Source: Peribacillus folii (GTDB lineage: Bacteria > Bacillota > Bacilli > Bacillales > DSM-1321). Taken from it: a stretch of DNA of 64,000 nucleotides. Where the stretch lies: the NCBI RefSeq assembly GCF_030271255.1, contig NZ_JASJOM010000005.1:248001-312000 (forward strand). Direction: 5' to 3'. The notes below the pieces were generated by a model. That model saw only the letters and a list, made by a program, of their open reading frames with translations, made no database searches and was not told the DNA's origin. Both the position numbers and the translations under genes were made by a program. Below, in pieces: positions 27,741 through 36,395 of the stretch (within the stretch, counting starts at the first letter, position 1; every line of letters begins with the position of its first letter).

Positions 27741-29654
27741 TTATGACTGCAGGTGAAGGGACTTTTGCAAGTACATGATCTCATTCTGTATGCTTGAAAA
27801 CGATTCTATTTCGGGAACATGCTTAATCGACGGCGATTGTTTTCGTCCGGCAGTATTGGCCATCGTTTCAAAAACATAAAGGATTCGGGCAAGCGTTTCC
27901 TCTGAAAGGATTGGACGCTTTTCGACCTTGGAGCAATTCTCCAATAAATACCCTAATCGCTCGATTGAAAAAACCACCGGCCAATAATAATCCAATGCCT
28001 TTTGGTTGACTGGGATCTCCCCTGCTGCGGTAGTATAAAGTGTTTTTAAATGAATGATGTTTGTTTGCATTTTTTTTATTTCACTCTTATCGTCAACAAT
28101 AACTCCTGTCCCGTTGTCAGAAAAAAGGAGCAGTATAAATTGCGCTTGACTACGGATGGTTTTAGTGAGCAAATGAGGCAGGCGGCTGGATGCAGATTTT
28201 CTCCCGATCAGCCATACGCCGATTAAGCCAATGGCACTTCCGATCAGGACATCCATTAATCTAGCTGATGCAAAATAAGAAAAACTGAAGCCTCCCTGAC
28301 TTGTGCTTTCAGCCATGAGTAACGCATTCGGTGTGAAGAATAGTGTGGCCAGCCCGTAATTTTTCACAATAAAAAGCTCCGTTATAAACGTCAGCAGCAG
28401 AATGAACAAAGCTATGATGTATCCATATGGCTGCGCGGCAAGAATGAGGCTGGCAATTAAAATGCCTGCAATCGTACCCAGTCCTCTTTGAATGGACCGG
28501 TGATAGGTTGTCACAATGGTCGATCCGGACATCACTGCTACACATGATAATGGCACCCAATAGGAACGGGCTAAATGAAACTGATAGGCAATGATCGCGG
28601 CAATGATCGTTACGGCACAGAATCGCAATGCAGAAACGAATACAATCGAATTTTTGTCAAATGCCCCGCCAATAACCATCTTCAGTGATGGCTTGGAGAC
28701 TTGTATCACTTTATTTTTTAATGTTGCTTCAAGCATGATTGCGTCAGCATCATATATTTTTACGAATAACGCTGCAACCTTATCATTCATTTCTTCTGGC
28801 TGAAGAATTTTTTTATAAACCTGCTTACCCTTATCATCGAGCTTAAACGCCAGTTCCCGAATCGTTTGCCCCAGTTCTGCTGGTAATTTCGGATGGTCCT
28901 CTGAAAAATTTTCGAGTATATATAAGAATATCCTGTTTGCATGGTCATTATATACATACAGTCGTTTAAATAATTCCGTTTCCCGCCAAGGAATATACCC
29001 TGCTGCAAGTGTTTCTTCCGCCTCTTTTAAAACGGACATGACGCAATTCTTAGACTCGTTGAATTTCTCCGTACCAACAGAATCAACAAATGTTGCAAGT
29101 TCTGCATACGCTCTTTTCACTACACCTGCTTCTGGCCCATGAGGATGAAATATCCAACCGCTCATTGCAATGAGCCAGGATAATGCACCGCCTAAAAAAA
29201 CGAGACCGGCCCGCAATGGGGCAAGTTCTGGATGAACGGGCATACCCGTTGTCATGGCGAAGACTAAAACGAAAAAAATGGCCGATGGACCTGGAATTCG
29301 GAATGCTCCAAAAATAAAAATGGCGGCAGCCCCTATCAATCCCATCAAGATGGCCGTTGCAAGCGGGTAAGGTGCAGCAAGCGTTCCAAGAGCTGAAACA
29401 AAAGTCATGCCAAGGACAACGAAAAATAGCTTTTTAGCGTTTTGAGCATAGGGGATATTGAAAACGTAAAGATAGGTGAATCCCCCCATCCCAGCTAACA
29501 ACCCATATTCGAAATGGCCAAACCATAATCCGATAAAAACCGGCAAGGCTGAAGCCAGCCCCGCACAGAATGCTTTTACCCAAGGAAATGGCTTTCTATT
29601 GACACTCATTGCCTGTTTAAAAAGAGATGGCAATGTTGCATGTACTTCTCTCAT
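27741..29654 (-). CDS. FUSC-family membrane protein (aromatic compound exporter-like)
   Basis: A 637-residue protein with two blocks of about five to six membrane segments (about residues 30-165 and 345-480), each followed by a cytosolic helical part. This is the duplicated layout of FUSC proteins (fusaric acid resistance, AaeB, YccS). RSYWVPLSCVAVMSGSTIVTTYHRSIQRGLGT is the conserved FUSC segment. AAAAGGAG precedes the ATG. Divergent from a LysR regulator, the classic layout for an inducible aromatic-acid exporter. Confidence 0.9.
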   Translation of the reverse strand: MREVHATLPSLFKQAMSVNRKPFPWVKAFCAGLASALPVFIGLWFGHFEYGLLAGMGGFTYLYVFNIPYAQNAKKLFFVVLGMTFVSALGTLAAPYPLATAILMGLIGAAAIFIFGAFRIPGPSAIFFVLVFAMTTGMPVHPELAPLRAGLVFLGGALSWLIAMSGWIFHPHGPEAGVVKRAYAELATFVDSVGTEKFNESKNCVMSVLKEAEETLAAGYIPWRETELFKRLYVYNDHANRIFLYILENFSEDHPKLPAELGQTIRELAFKLDDKGKQVYKKILQPEEMNDKVAALFVKIYDADAIMLEATLKNKVIQVSKPSLKMVIGGAFDKNSIVFVSALRFCAVTIIAAIIAYQFHLARSYWVPLSCVAVMSGSTIVTTYHRSIQRGLGTIAGILIASLILAAQPYGYIIALFILLLTFITELFIVKNYGLATLFFTPNALLMAESTSQGGFSFSYFASARLMDVLIGSAIGLIGVWLIGRKSASSRLPHLLTKTIRSQAQFILLLFSDNGTGVIVDDKSEIKKMQTNIIHLKTLYTTAAGEIPVNQKALDYYWPVVFSIERLGYLLENCSKVEKRPILSEETLARILYVFETMANTAGRKQSPSIKHVPEIESFSSIQNEIMYLQKSLHLQS

Positions 29655-29703
29655 ACGATGGCTCCTTTTGATGACTTTCAGTAAATGAAGTACCTAACAA
29701 TTT

Positions 29704-29723
29704 ATAGTGTACCGTTATACTAT
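29704..29723. promoter_or_regulatory. candidate LysR operator
   Basis: ATAGT (29704-29708) and ACTAT (29719-29723) form an inverted repeat with ten bases between, in the divergent FUSC-LysR gap. The size and symmetry fit a T-N11-A type LysR box. Confidence 0.5.
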
Positions 29724-29817
29724 CATTATACTCCCGGCAGACTATGCAAGCTAATTGTCTTTTTTATGGATTCCATGCATGATTGTAATACCAGTTGTTT
29801 TAGGAGGATACTTGTTT

Positions 29818-30711
29818 ATGGATTTTCAACAATTAAAATATTTTCAGACATTGGCTGCTGTTAAAAACTTTTCAAGGGCATCCGTTACATTAGATCTTTC
29901 CCAGCCAGCCTTGAGTCGTTCGATCTCTCGGCTTGAACAAGAAATCGGCGTTCCGCTTTTTGAACGAAAAAGTCATGGAGTGGAATTGAACAAATACGGA
30001 AAAATATTTCTTCAACATACAAATCAAGCCTTGTTAGAAATACATGCAGCAACACAGGAAATCAACGACTTGAACAATCCGCTGAATGGGACGGTTTCAT
30101 TGGCGTTCATTCAAACGCTTGGATCCAGCTTCGTACCAGAATTGATTAGTGACTTTCGTCAAGAAGCGCCAAAAATGGCATTTCAATTGTATCAGCACAC
30201 AACAAGTGAGATTTTGGATCGATTAGCATCCACTGAAATTGACATCGGCTTTTGCTCCCCGCAGGAACCCCTTGAAAATGTTAGCTCACTGCCAATTGTG
30301 AGGGATGAATTATTTTTAATAGTCCCCCATGACCATCGACTTGCTGGGAGGAAAGAAGTCGATTTAAGCGAGGTAGCCCATGATTCATTTGTGCTGTTCA
30401 AGCCTGAAACGGCTATTCGTGATGTCATTGAGGAGATTTGCCACAAAGCCGGGTTTCACCCAAAGAAAGCGTTTGAGGGATTGGAAGAGAGAACGGTGGC
30501 AGGACTTGTCGGGGCCAAGTTCGGCGTTGCCATCATACCATTCATTCCTGGCTTGGATAAGGAAAAAATTTCAATGATCCGGATAAAGAATCCACAAAGT
30601 GTAAGGGTAATCAGCATGGTCTGGAGATCGACTGGATATATGTCACCTGCCGTTTTGAAGTTCAAGACCTTTGTTGAAACAACCATGGCCTTATCACATT
30701 GTGATGGCTGA
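29818..30711 (+). CDS. LysR-family transcriptional regulator
   Basis: A 297-residue regulator with the N-terminal helix-turn-helix MDFQQLKYFQTLAAVKNFSRAS, QPALSRSISRLEQEIGVPLFERKSHGVELNKYG, and a periplasmic-binding-like effector domain. The upstream 21 codons of the open frame are rejected because TAGGAGG stands before the ATG at 29818. It most likely controls the divergent FUSC gene in response to an aromatic or similar toxic compound. Confidence 0.95.
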   Translation: MDFQQLKYFQTLAAVKNFSRASVTLDLSQPALSRSISRLEQEIGVPLFERKSHGVELNKYGKIFLQHTNQALLEIHAATQEINDLNNPLNGTVSLAFIQTLGSSFVPELISDFRQEAPKMAFQLYQHTTSEILDRLASTEIDIGFCSPQEPLENVSSLPIVRDELFLIVPHDHRLAGRKEVDLSEVAHDSFVLFKPETAIRDVIEEICHKAGFHPKKAFEGLEERTVAGLVGAKFGVAIIPFIPGLDKEKISMIRIKNPQSVRVISMVWRSTGYMSPAVLKFKTFVETTMALSHCDG

Positions 30712-30863
30712 AGCTTGAAAATCGATACTATAAAAAAAGAAAATCAGCCTTTGCACGCTAAAAAACACCCCCGGATCACATGGAAAGTGCGGTTCAGGGA
30801 TGTTTTTGTTTCCGTAAGCAACCATTCATTCAAATAAAGGAATAGAACCATCCAAGATAGGAT

Positions 30864-31115
30864 TTAGCTAATGCATACTAAAGAAAATAGGCAAATCCAA
30901 ACAAAATATTTAAACGGGAATTGGGTTCCTTTCTTCTTGAAAGCACCTGTTTTGATATCGGAACTTAACACAAAAAGAAACACCAACATTAGAAAAAAAG
31001 AGGCTGCTTCTCTCATCGGAAAAAGCCTACTGGATATCCCTATCATGAGCAATATCCCTTCCAAGCACCCTACCAACATTGGAATATATTCTGCCTTATA
31101 CAGCATATTTCTCAT
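30864..31115 (-). CDS. small membrane protein
   Basis: An 83-residue protein with about three short hydrophobic segments (YIPMLVGCLEGILLMIGI, FFLMLVFLFVLSS, FVWICLFSLVCI) and a lysine-rich turn before the last. The start is the ATG at 31115 after GAGGAATCAGTT; the frame extends fifteen codons further without a ribosome site. Function unknown. Confidence 0.7.
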   Translation of the reverse strand: MRNMLYKAEYIPMLVGCLEGILLMIGISSRLFPMREAASFFLMLVFLFVLSSDIKTGAFKKKGTQFPFKYFVWICLFSLVCIS

Positions 31116-31272
31116 AACTGATTCCTCGCTTTGACTTTTGAAATGTATTCTGGCTATCAACGTTAGAAATGGATCTAATCAATCATTCAAACACCAACTA
31201 TCATTGTTCCTAACATCATATATGCAAAAGGAAATAGGAATAAGCATACATTTACAATAATAGAACCAAACG

Positions 31273-31461
31273 TCATAACATCCTTGTGAATATTTGTGCT
31301 TTTAAGGCGAAGAAAAGACCGATGGGACAAATCACCAAAGGAAAAAATATAGGCAGCCCATGCACCTTTTCGAGTGGAACTATATCAAACAGAAAATTCA
31401 CTATGAATAGCAGTGGAACGAGGAAGAGCAAATAAGAAACAATAAGAAATGTCTTTCGCAC
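31273..31461 (-). CDS. 62-residue membrane protein
   Basis: Starts at a GTG after AAAAGGAGCTTGTC. Two hydrophobic helices (TFLIVSYLLFLVPLLFIVNFL and GLPIFFPLVICPIGLFFAL) joined by a short VPLEKVH loop. Typical of the small PLL-type membrane peptides of Bacillus. Function unknown. Confidence 0.7.
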   Translation of the reverse strand: MRKTFLIVSYLLFLVPLLFIVNFLFDIVPLEKVHGLPIFFPLVICPIGLFFALKAQIFTRML

Positions 31462-31662
31462 GACAAGCTCCTTTTACAAGTTGGTTTCTTAAATTCTAGC
31501 ACAAATCAACATTTTTTGGATAATTAACCCATCATTGCACTACAAAAGACTTCACATTGCATAAAGAAACGGTAGCTAACACACTGATGTCATCCACCTA
31601 AATGAAAACAAACCCGCAGTAACCTGCCGGAAATTTGTTATACACCATATAGAACAACAATG

Positions 31663-31671
31663 TGTTATACT
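31663..31671 (+). promoter_or_regulatory. extended -10 promoter with direct repeat, GntR operon
   Basis: TGTTATACT is an extended -10 about 25 bases ahead of the GntR start. GTTATAC occurs twice (31638-31644 and 31664-31670), 26 bases apart, the second within the -10. This suggests autorepression by the GntR protein. Confidence 0.5.
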
Positions 31672-31697
31672 ATGATTAGAACAGTCAGGAGGTACTT

Positions 31698-32081
31698 ATG
31701 CTTATCCAAATCGAAACCTCATCCGATATCCCCATTTATACGCAGCTTTCCAATCAGCTGATTGAACTGATTGCACGTGGCCAACTAAAAGGGGGCGATG
31801 TATTGCCTTCCGTCAGATCGTTGGCGTCTGACCTTGGAGTTAATATGCACACGGTCAACAAGTCTTACCATGAGCTTGAAAGCAAAGGCATCATCCGCAT
31901 CGTACCGAAGTCCGGAGCCGTAATTAACCCCTCCATTCGAGATGGCATTTCCGATGAACATCGTCTGAGGATCGTCGAGGAACTGAAGCCGATTATTGCC
32001 GAGGCAATCGTACTGGGCATGACTGCGAAGGAAATCCAGCACCTTGCTTCATCCATACTTTCTGATATGAAGGAGGAATAA
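31698..32081 (+). CDS. GntR-family regulator, YtrA subfamily
   Basis: A 127-residue protein: winged helix IPIYTQLSNQLIELIARGQLKGGDVLPSVRSLASDLGVNMHTVNKSYHELESKGIIRIVPKSG, then a short helical dimerisation tail instead of a large ligand domain. This is the YtrA type, which usually represses its own operon of membrane or ABC genes. AGGAGGTACTT precedes the ATG and the membrane protein gene follows after five bases. Confidence 0.94.
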   Translation: MLIQIETSSDIPIYTQLSNQLIELIARGQLKGGDVLPSVRSLASDLGVNMHTVNKSYHELESKGIIRIVPKSGAVINPSIRDGISDEHRLRIVEELKPIIAEAIVLGMTAKEIQHLASSILSDMKEE

Positions 32082-32086
32082 GACCT

Positions 32087-33193
32087 ATGTCATTATCGAT
32101 TTTTCTTATTACACTGGCTTTCATCATCTTGCTGCAAGCCGCCATTCCATTCTTATTGAAGCGTTCGATTGCATTTGGCGTGACAATTCCGGAACAACAT
32201 ATGAAGGAACGAGCGCTTTCTTCTTATAAACGCTTCTATTCAGCAACGATACTTATTACCGGTACCCTTGCATTGACTGTCTATTTGCTCTGGGCAAAGA
32301 ACCGGACACTTTCCGAGGATCAAGTCGTTTTTGCCGGTTTAGCCATCCAGTTTGGCGTCCTTTTTCTAAGCATGATCATGTATCTTTATTTCCATGTAAA
32401 AACAACGAAATTGAAACGCACCCATAAGTGGGGTGCAGGATTAAAACAAGTTCGGATAGCTGATCTCGCAAGCCATGCAAAAGATGAAATGCTTCCGTCC
32501 TATATGTTTGCCCTCCCCGCGCTCATTACAGCGGGCCTGCTCGTTTATACAGCAAGCCAATACAGTCAGCTGCCCGCCATGATTCCCACTCATTGGGATA
32601 TAGCTGGCCAACCGGACGCGTTCAGTCGAAAAACGCCTTTTTCCACCATCTCCCTTTTGCTCATTCTATTGGTCATCCAGGGAATGATGTTCGGAATAAA
32701 TGTGATGACCAAACGCTCGGGCATCAAGCTGACTTCTGCCAAAAAGAAAGCTTCGCAAATCCAGCAACTGGCATTCCGTAAATATTCAAGCTGGTTTTTG
32801 TTTTTGACGACTGTCCTGATCACCATTCTGTTCGGCTTCATACAACTGGTGATTATTCAAGGCGGAATGGGGAATGCCGCTTTTATGGCAGCAATGCCGC
32901 TCGGCTTCCTTTTAATCATGCTAATCGTGACCGCCATCTATGCCTTCAGGGTCGGTCAAGGCGGCTCTCGGATTAAGGTAACGGTCGAAGACGAGGAAGC
33001 GATGGAAACCGCCTTTGTCGACGACGACCAGTACTGGAAGGCAGGGATCTTTTACGTGAACAAAAATGACCCTTCCATCTTCGTCGAAAAACGGTTCGGG
33101 GTAGGCTGGTCCATAAACTTCGGAAACCCAATCGGTTATATATTCTTACTTGTCTCCATCCTGCTGATAGTGCTCATTTCATTCTTTTCATGA
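32087..33193 (+). CDS. DUF1648/SdpI-like multi-pass membrane protein
   Basis: A 368-residue protein with about seven hydrophobic segments. The segment PTHWDIAGQPDAFSRKTPF is the DUF1648 signature, also found in SdpI, the immunity protein against the SdpC toxin in B. subtilis. The C-terminal block QYWKAGIFYVNKNDPSIFVEKRFGVGWSINFG matches DUF5808. It is co-transcribed with the GntR regulator, a common pairing in Bacillus. A role in envelope stress or peptide-toxin protection is possible but unproven. Confidence 0.88.
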   Translation: MSLSIFLITLAFIILLQAAIPFLLKRSIAFGVTIPEQHMKERALSSYKRFYSATILITGTLALTVYLLWAKNRTLSEDQVVFAGLAIQFGVLFLSMIMYLYFHVKTTKLKRTHKWGAGLKQVRIADLASHAKDEMLPSYMFALPALITAGLLVYTASQYSQLPAMIPTHWDIAGQPDAFSRKTPFSTISLLLILLVIQGMMFGINVMTKRSGIKLTSAKKKASQIQQLAFRKYSSWFLFLTTVLITILFGFIQLVIIQGGMGNAAFMAAMPLGFLLIMLIVTAIYAFRVGQGGSRIKVTVEDEEAMETAFVDDDQYWKAGIFYVNKNDPSIFVEKRFGVGWSINFGNPIGYIFLLVSILLIVLISFFS

Positions 33194-33210
33194 ATTCTTC
33201 AATACTGAAA

Positions 33211-33252
33211 AAGGGAAGAATATAACCTTGACTGAAGGCTATTTCTTCCCTT
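33211..33252 (+). terminator. probable terminator
   Basis: AAGGGAAGAA (33211-33220) pairs with TTCTTCCCTT (33243-33252) and an inner CCTT/AAGG stem. The T-tract is weak. Confidence 0.6.
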
Positions 33253-33391
33253 GTTCTACAAAAACACTAATGCTTTTAAAGGATCAGCGTTAAATATATT
33301 AACATCAGCATCTAAAATAATTTTTCGTTTTACATATGTTATCAAATTCCTATCCCTACTCGTTATCTTCCATGACACGAAATGATATCAT

Positions 33392-34027
33392 TTACATTAT
33401 CATTGGGATACTATTAATAAATTTATATAAAAAATAACAACCGAATCCGATTAAAACCAGTCCAGCAACGATGGACGCCCGTTTAATGTATGTTGGTTTC
33501 AAGAATTTTCTAGCACCTGTAACAATCGCCATTAACCCTATATCATGTATGAGAATACCTATGATAATACCTACACTTACAATGAAGAAATTAAAAATAT
33601 TTGACGAATCAAATGAGTTTGACAGGATTGTTCCAAAAATACTTACCCAAAAAACTAAGTTCGCAGGAGATATGGCCACAAGCAGTCCATTTTTGTACGA
33701 AGATTTTAATGATTTTGCCGATTTTTCACCTACCAGTGTGATTTCGTGATCGGCGTTTTTGATGCTGTCATATCCGATATGAAATAAGACAATGGCACCT
33801 ATTATCCACAAAGGCACTTGAATAAATGGAATAGTTAAAATTGGTGCTAATCCAACGAACAATAAAATAATCAAGATTAAATCAATGGTCATACCTCCAA
33901 GACCTACACTCCAGCCGTGCATAAAACCATTTTTCAAACCTTGTTTAATCATTTCAATTGAAATAGTTCCAATCGGCAATGCAATCGAAAGACCTAGTAA
34001 AATACTAGAAAACAGCAACACAAACAT
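33392..34027 (-). CDS. LysE-family amino acid exporter
   Basis: A 211-residue membrane protein with six segments. SIALPIGTISIEMIKQGLKNGFMHGWSVGLGG near the N-terminus and GLLVAISPANLVFWVSIFGTIL in the middle carry the two conserved proline-containing LysE/RhtB motifs. It would export an amino acid or derivative. Start ATG follows GGGGGTTGAGGG. Stands alone. Confidence 0.9.
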   Translation of the reverse strand: MFVLLFSSILLGLSIALPIGTISIEMIKQGLKNGFMHGWSVGLGGMTIDLILIILLFVGLAPILTIPFIQVPLWIIGAIVLFHIGYDSIKNADHEITLVGEKSAKSLKSSYKNGLLVAISPANLVFWVSIFGTILSNSFDSSNIFNFFIVSVGIIIGILIHDIGLMAIVTGARKFLKPTYIKRASIVAGLVLIGFGCYFLYKFINSIPMIM

Positions 34028-34219
34028 CCCTCAACCCCCTATGTATTTTTCATTAAAATCTTTTAATATTATAGTACATCTACATATGAATATAGCAGCG
34101 TTACACTTGATATGAATCAGATGTAGTTTCATTATTCTGATATTTACACTTATTCGTATATGAAAAAATCGCCTTTAGCTAAACAAACTTTCACCTACCT
34201 TCTTGGGCTTAGATTGCTT

Positions 34220-34495
34220 TTAAACGTTTACAGGCTTATTTATAGAGGTCAGTTCTCCCAATTCCATAAGCCTTTGCACTATGTGGTCTTCTGTATCTCC
34301 ACATAATGACAGTTTTTCAGAGGAAAAGGGGGTAAGTTGCATATTCTCACCAATCATGACTGAGTACATGGCATGCTGAAACATTGCAATAGCATTCGCA
34401 TCATTGCCGAATGCTATATACTCCCCTTGTTCTACACCCAATTGTTGCAGCCCGCTCCATTTAATATGAATAGATTTCTCAGGGAAGATGGGTAT
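34220..34495 (-). pseudogene. C-terminal remnant of a Cof-type HAD hydrolase
   Basis: The open frame reads IPIFPEKSIHIKWSGLQQL, then GVEQGEYIAFGNDANAIAMFQ and onward. This is the end of a HAD-IIB (Cof-like) phosphatase, where KW-x-x-LQ-LG and the AFGNDANA loop with its metal aspartate are diagnostic. A TGA lies directly upstream at 34496-34498 and the further upstream DNA shows no HAD sequence. The family's N-terminal DxDGTL motif and cap are missing, so only about 90 of some 260 residues remain. An internal ATG gives a 73-codon frame, unlikely to be functional. Confidence 0.8.
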
Positions 34496-34552
34496 TCACC
34501 CTACTCTTTTCTCCCACTGAAAATATGCAGATCATAAAAAACTACTAACTTA

Positions 34553-34610
34553 TTATATCTAATTATATCTAGTTATATCTATTTACATTTAGATAGGAAT
34601 GATATATAAT
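34553..34610 (+). promoter_or_regulatory. strong sigma-A promoter with three phased decamers
   Basis: TTTACA (34582-34587), a 17-base spacer and TATAAT (34605-34610) form a near-consensus sigma-A promoter. Directly upstream TTATATCT occurs three times with exact 10-base spacing (34553, 34563, 34573). One helical turn per copy puts them on one DNA face, as for an activator site or UP element. Confidence 0.75.
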
Positions 34611-34672
34611 TCTTTATGTAAGACATATGCTTACGAATACAGATAAATTTACAAGCCTCGAGGATGAGCTGT

Positions 34673-35053
34673 ATGAGTGAATCTTTACAAAAACTTGAAC
34701 AGAATTTCGCCAATTTGATTCGAGCTTATCGAAAGAAACAGATTGGAAAAGGTCCTGAGAAGATCAAGGTAACCTTCACCAGAAATTGGGTTGTCGCTCA
34801 TATGAGTGGATGCCTAAGTCCGGTAGAAAGTTTTATCACACGGTCTGAAGAAGGACGGAATATGATTTTACATGCTCGTACACACATGATAAAAGAACTG
34901 TACAGTGAGTTAACCCCCACTGATATGGAACAACTGGTAGGAGCAAAATTCATTAAACTTATTACAGATGTAGATTTAGAGAAAGATGAAGTCGTATCTA
35001 TATTTGTTTTTGAACAACCCATAGATGGAACACAAGATATGTTTTCAATATGA
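34673..35053 (+). CDS. DUF2294 protein, YbcI-like
   Basis: A 126-residue soluble protein with the DUF2294 features: FANLIRAYRKKQIGKGPEKIKVTFTRNWVVAHMSGCLSPVE in the first half and MIKELYSELTPTDMEQLVGAKFIKLITDVDLEKDEVVSIFVF in the second. B. subtilis YbcI belongs to this family. The biochemical function is unknown. Start ATG at 34673 follows GAGG with nine bases spacing; two earlier in-frame codons lack a site. It has a strong promoter and a long terminator of its own. Confidence 0.88.
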   Translation: MSESLQKLEQNFANLIRAYRKKQIGKGPEKIKVTFTRNWVVAHMSGCLSPVESFITRSEEGRNMILHARTHMIKELYSELTPTDMEQLVGAKFIKLITDVDLEKDEVVSIFVFEQPIDGTQDMFSI

Positions 35054-35091
35054 CAGGCGGATGGAATACGGTACGTATGTGCTTAGTAACT

Positions 35092-35159
35092 AACCACCAT
35101 CATTTTGGATAAAAGGATTGGCCCAGGCTATCCTCTTAACCAAAATGTGGTGGTTTTTT
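35092..35159 (+). terminator. long terminator
   Basis: AACCACCATCATTTTGG (35092-35108) pairs with CCAAAATGTGGTGGTT (35140-35155) with one unpaired base and then T-rich sequence. The loop of about 30 bases holds a second small stem, AGGAT/ATCCT. Confidence 0.9.
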
Positions 35160-35210
35160 ATTTGTAACTTTTCAACAAAATCAAACTAACATTATTCCTA
35201 GGAGGAACAC

Positions 35211-36257
35211 ATGATGAAAATTGTAGCAGTATTACCACCAGTAGTAGAATTGCCAGAACCATCTCCAGGCTATTTGTTTAACGTTGAGAAAGCTTATAAT
35301 CTTCATGAATATTTTGCAAGCAAAGGTCATGAATTCATTACACTAAGTGATGCAAATGAATCCTTGGAGCCGCATTTGGCGGATATGTCCATCTTCATTT
35401 GCAGCCCTTTCTACCCTGCTTACCTGACAAAAGAGAAAATTGATCGTGCTCCAAACCTAAAAATGGCTCTTACGGCTGGCGTAGGTTCCGACCACTTTGA
35501 CCTGGAAGCTTGTGCAGCACGGAATATCACGGTTGCTGAAGTAACGGGAAGTAACGTTGTCAGTGTTGCTGAACATGCTGTCATGCAAATCCTGATCTTG
35601 CTCCGTAACTTTGTTGGCGGCCACGAACAAGCCGTAAACGGTGAGTGGAACCTGCCTAAGGTTGGTGCTTATGCCCATGACTTAGAAGGGAAAACAGTCG
35701 GCATCTTTGGATTCGGACGCATTGGACAGCGTGTCGCAGCCCGTCTGCGCCCCTTTGATGTGAAATTGGTCTACAACGATCCCTACCGTCGTGAGGATTT
35801 GGAAGCTGAATTGGGTGTGGAATATGTACCTTTCGATGAATTGGTTGAAACAAGTGATGCCATCACGATCCACGCTCCTTTGACCGAGCAAACGGATACA
35901 TTGTTCAACCGCGATGTCTTGAGTCGTACCAAAAAAGGCGCCTATATCGTCAATACGGCACGCGGAAAAATCATCGAAACGGAGGCGCTTGTAGATTCCT
36001 TGAAATCCGGACATTTGGCTGGCTACGCTGGTGACACTTGGTACCCACAACCAGCTCCTGCCGATCATCCTTGGAGACACATGCCAAAACAAGCCATGAC
36101 TGTCCACTACTCCGGCATGACCCTGGAAGCTCAGCACCGTATCGAAATCGGTACAAAAGCGATTCTGGACAACTTCTTTGAAGGAAAAGCACAAAAACAA
36201 GAAGATTTGATCGTCGAAGGCGGAGAAATCGTCAGCCCAAGCTACAAAATCAAGTAA
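35211..36257 (+). CDS. fdh: NAD-dependent formate dehydrogenase
   Basis: A 348-residue cytosolic enzyme of the D-2-hydroxyacid dehydrogenase family that oxidises formate to CO2 with NAD+. Evidence: GVGSDHFDLEACAARNITVAEVTGSNVVSVAEH, the NAD loop GIFGFGRIGQRVA followed by NDPYR, VNTARGKI with the catalytic arginine, GDTWYPQPAPADHPWR, and TVHYSGMT with the catalytic histidine. The PQPAP and HYSG motifs separate it from glycerate or lactate dehydrogenases. AGGAGG precedes tandem ATG codons (35211, 35214). Monocistronic. A soluble, metal-free formate dehydrogenase is uncommon in Bacillus-like genomes. Confidence 0.93.
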   Translation: MMKIVAVLPPVVELPEPSPGYLFNVEKAYNLHEYFASKGHEFITLSDANESLEPHLADMSIFICSPFYPAYLTKEKIDRAPNLKMALTAGVGSDHFDLEACAARNITVAEVTGSNVVSVAEHAVMQILILLRNFVGGHEQAVNGEWNLPKVGAYAHDLEGKTVGIFGFGRIGQRVAARLRPFDVKLVYNDPYRREDLEAELGVEYVPFDELVETSDAITIHAPLTEQTDTLFNRDVLSRTKKGAYIVNTARGKIIETEALVDSLKSGHLAGYAGDTWYPQPAPADHPWRHMPKQAMTVHYSGMTLEAQHRIEIGTKAILDNFFEGKAQKQEDLIVEGGEIVSPSYKIK

Positions 36258-36272
36258 GCTGCAATATGCAGT

Positions 36273-36306
36273 GACACCCTCCTGTACAGGAGGGTGTCTT
36301 TTTTTT
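36273..36306 (+). terminator. terminator of formate dehydrogenase gene
   Basis: A 13-bp perfect palindrome centred on TGTACA (36273-36298), then a long T-run. Confidence 0.95.
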
Positions 36307-36395
36307 ATTTCTACTGTTTTAGAAAGGATATCGACCTTCCTCTTAATGAAGAACATGATTCTACTAGAGCTTCCCTAAAAGAGAGCTCCACTCTG

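Noticed and set aside
35682-36356. 224-codon minus frame
   Set aside because: Antisense to the well-supported formate dehydrogenase gene.
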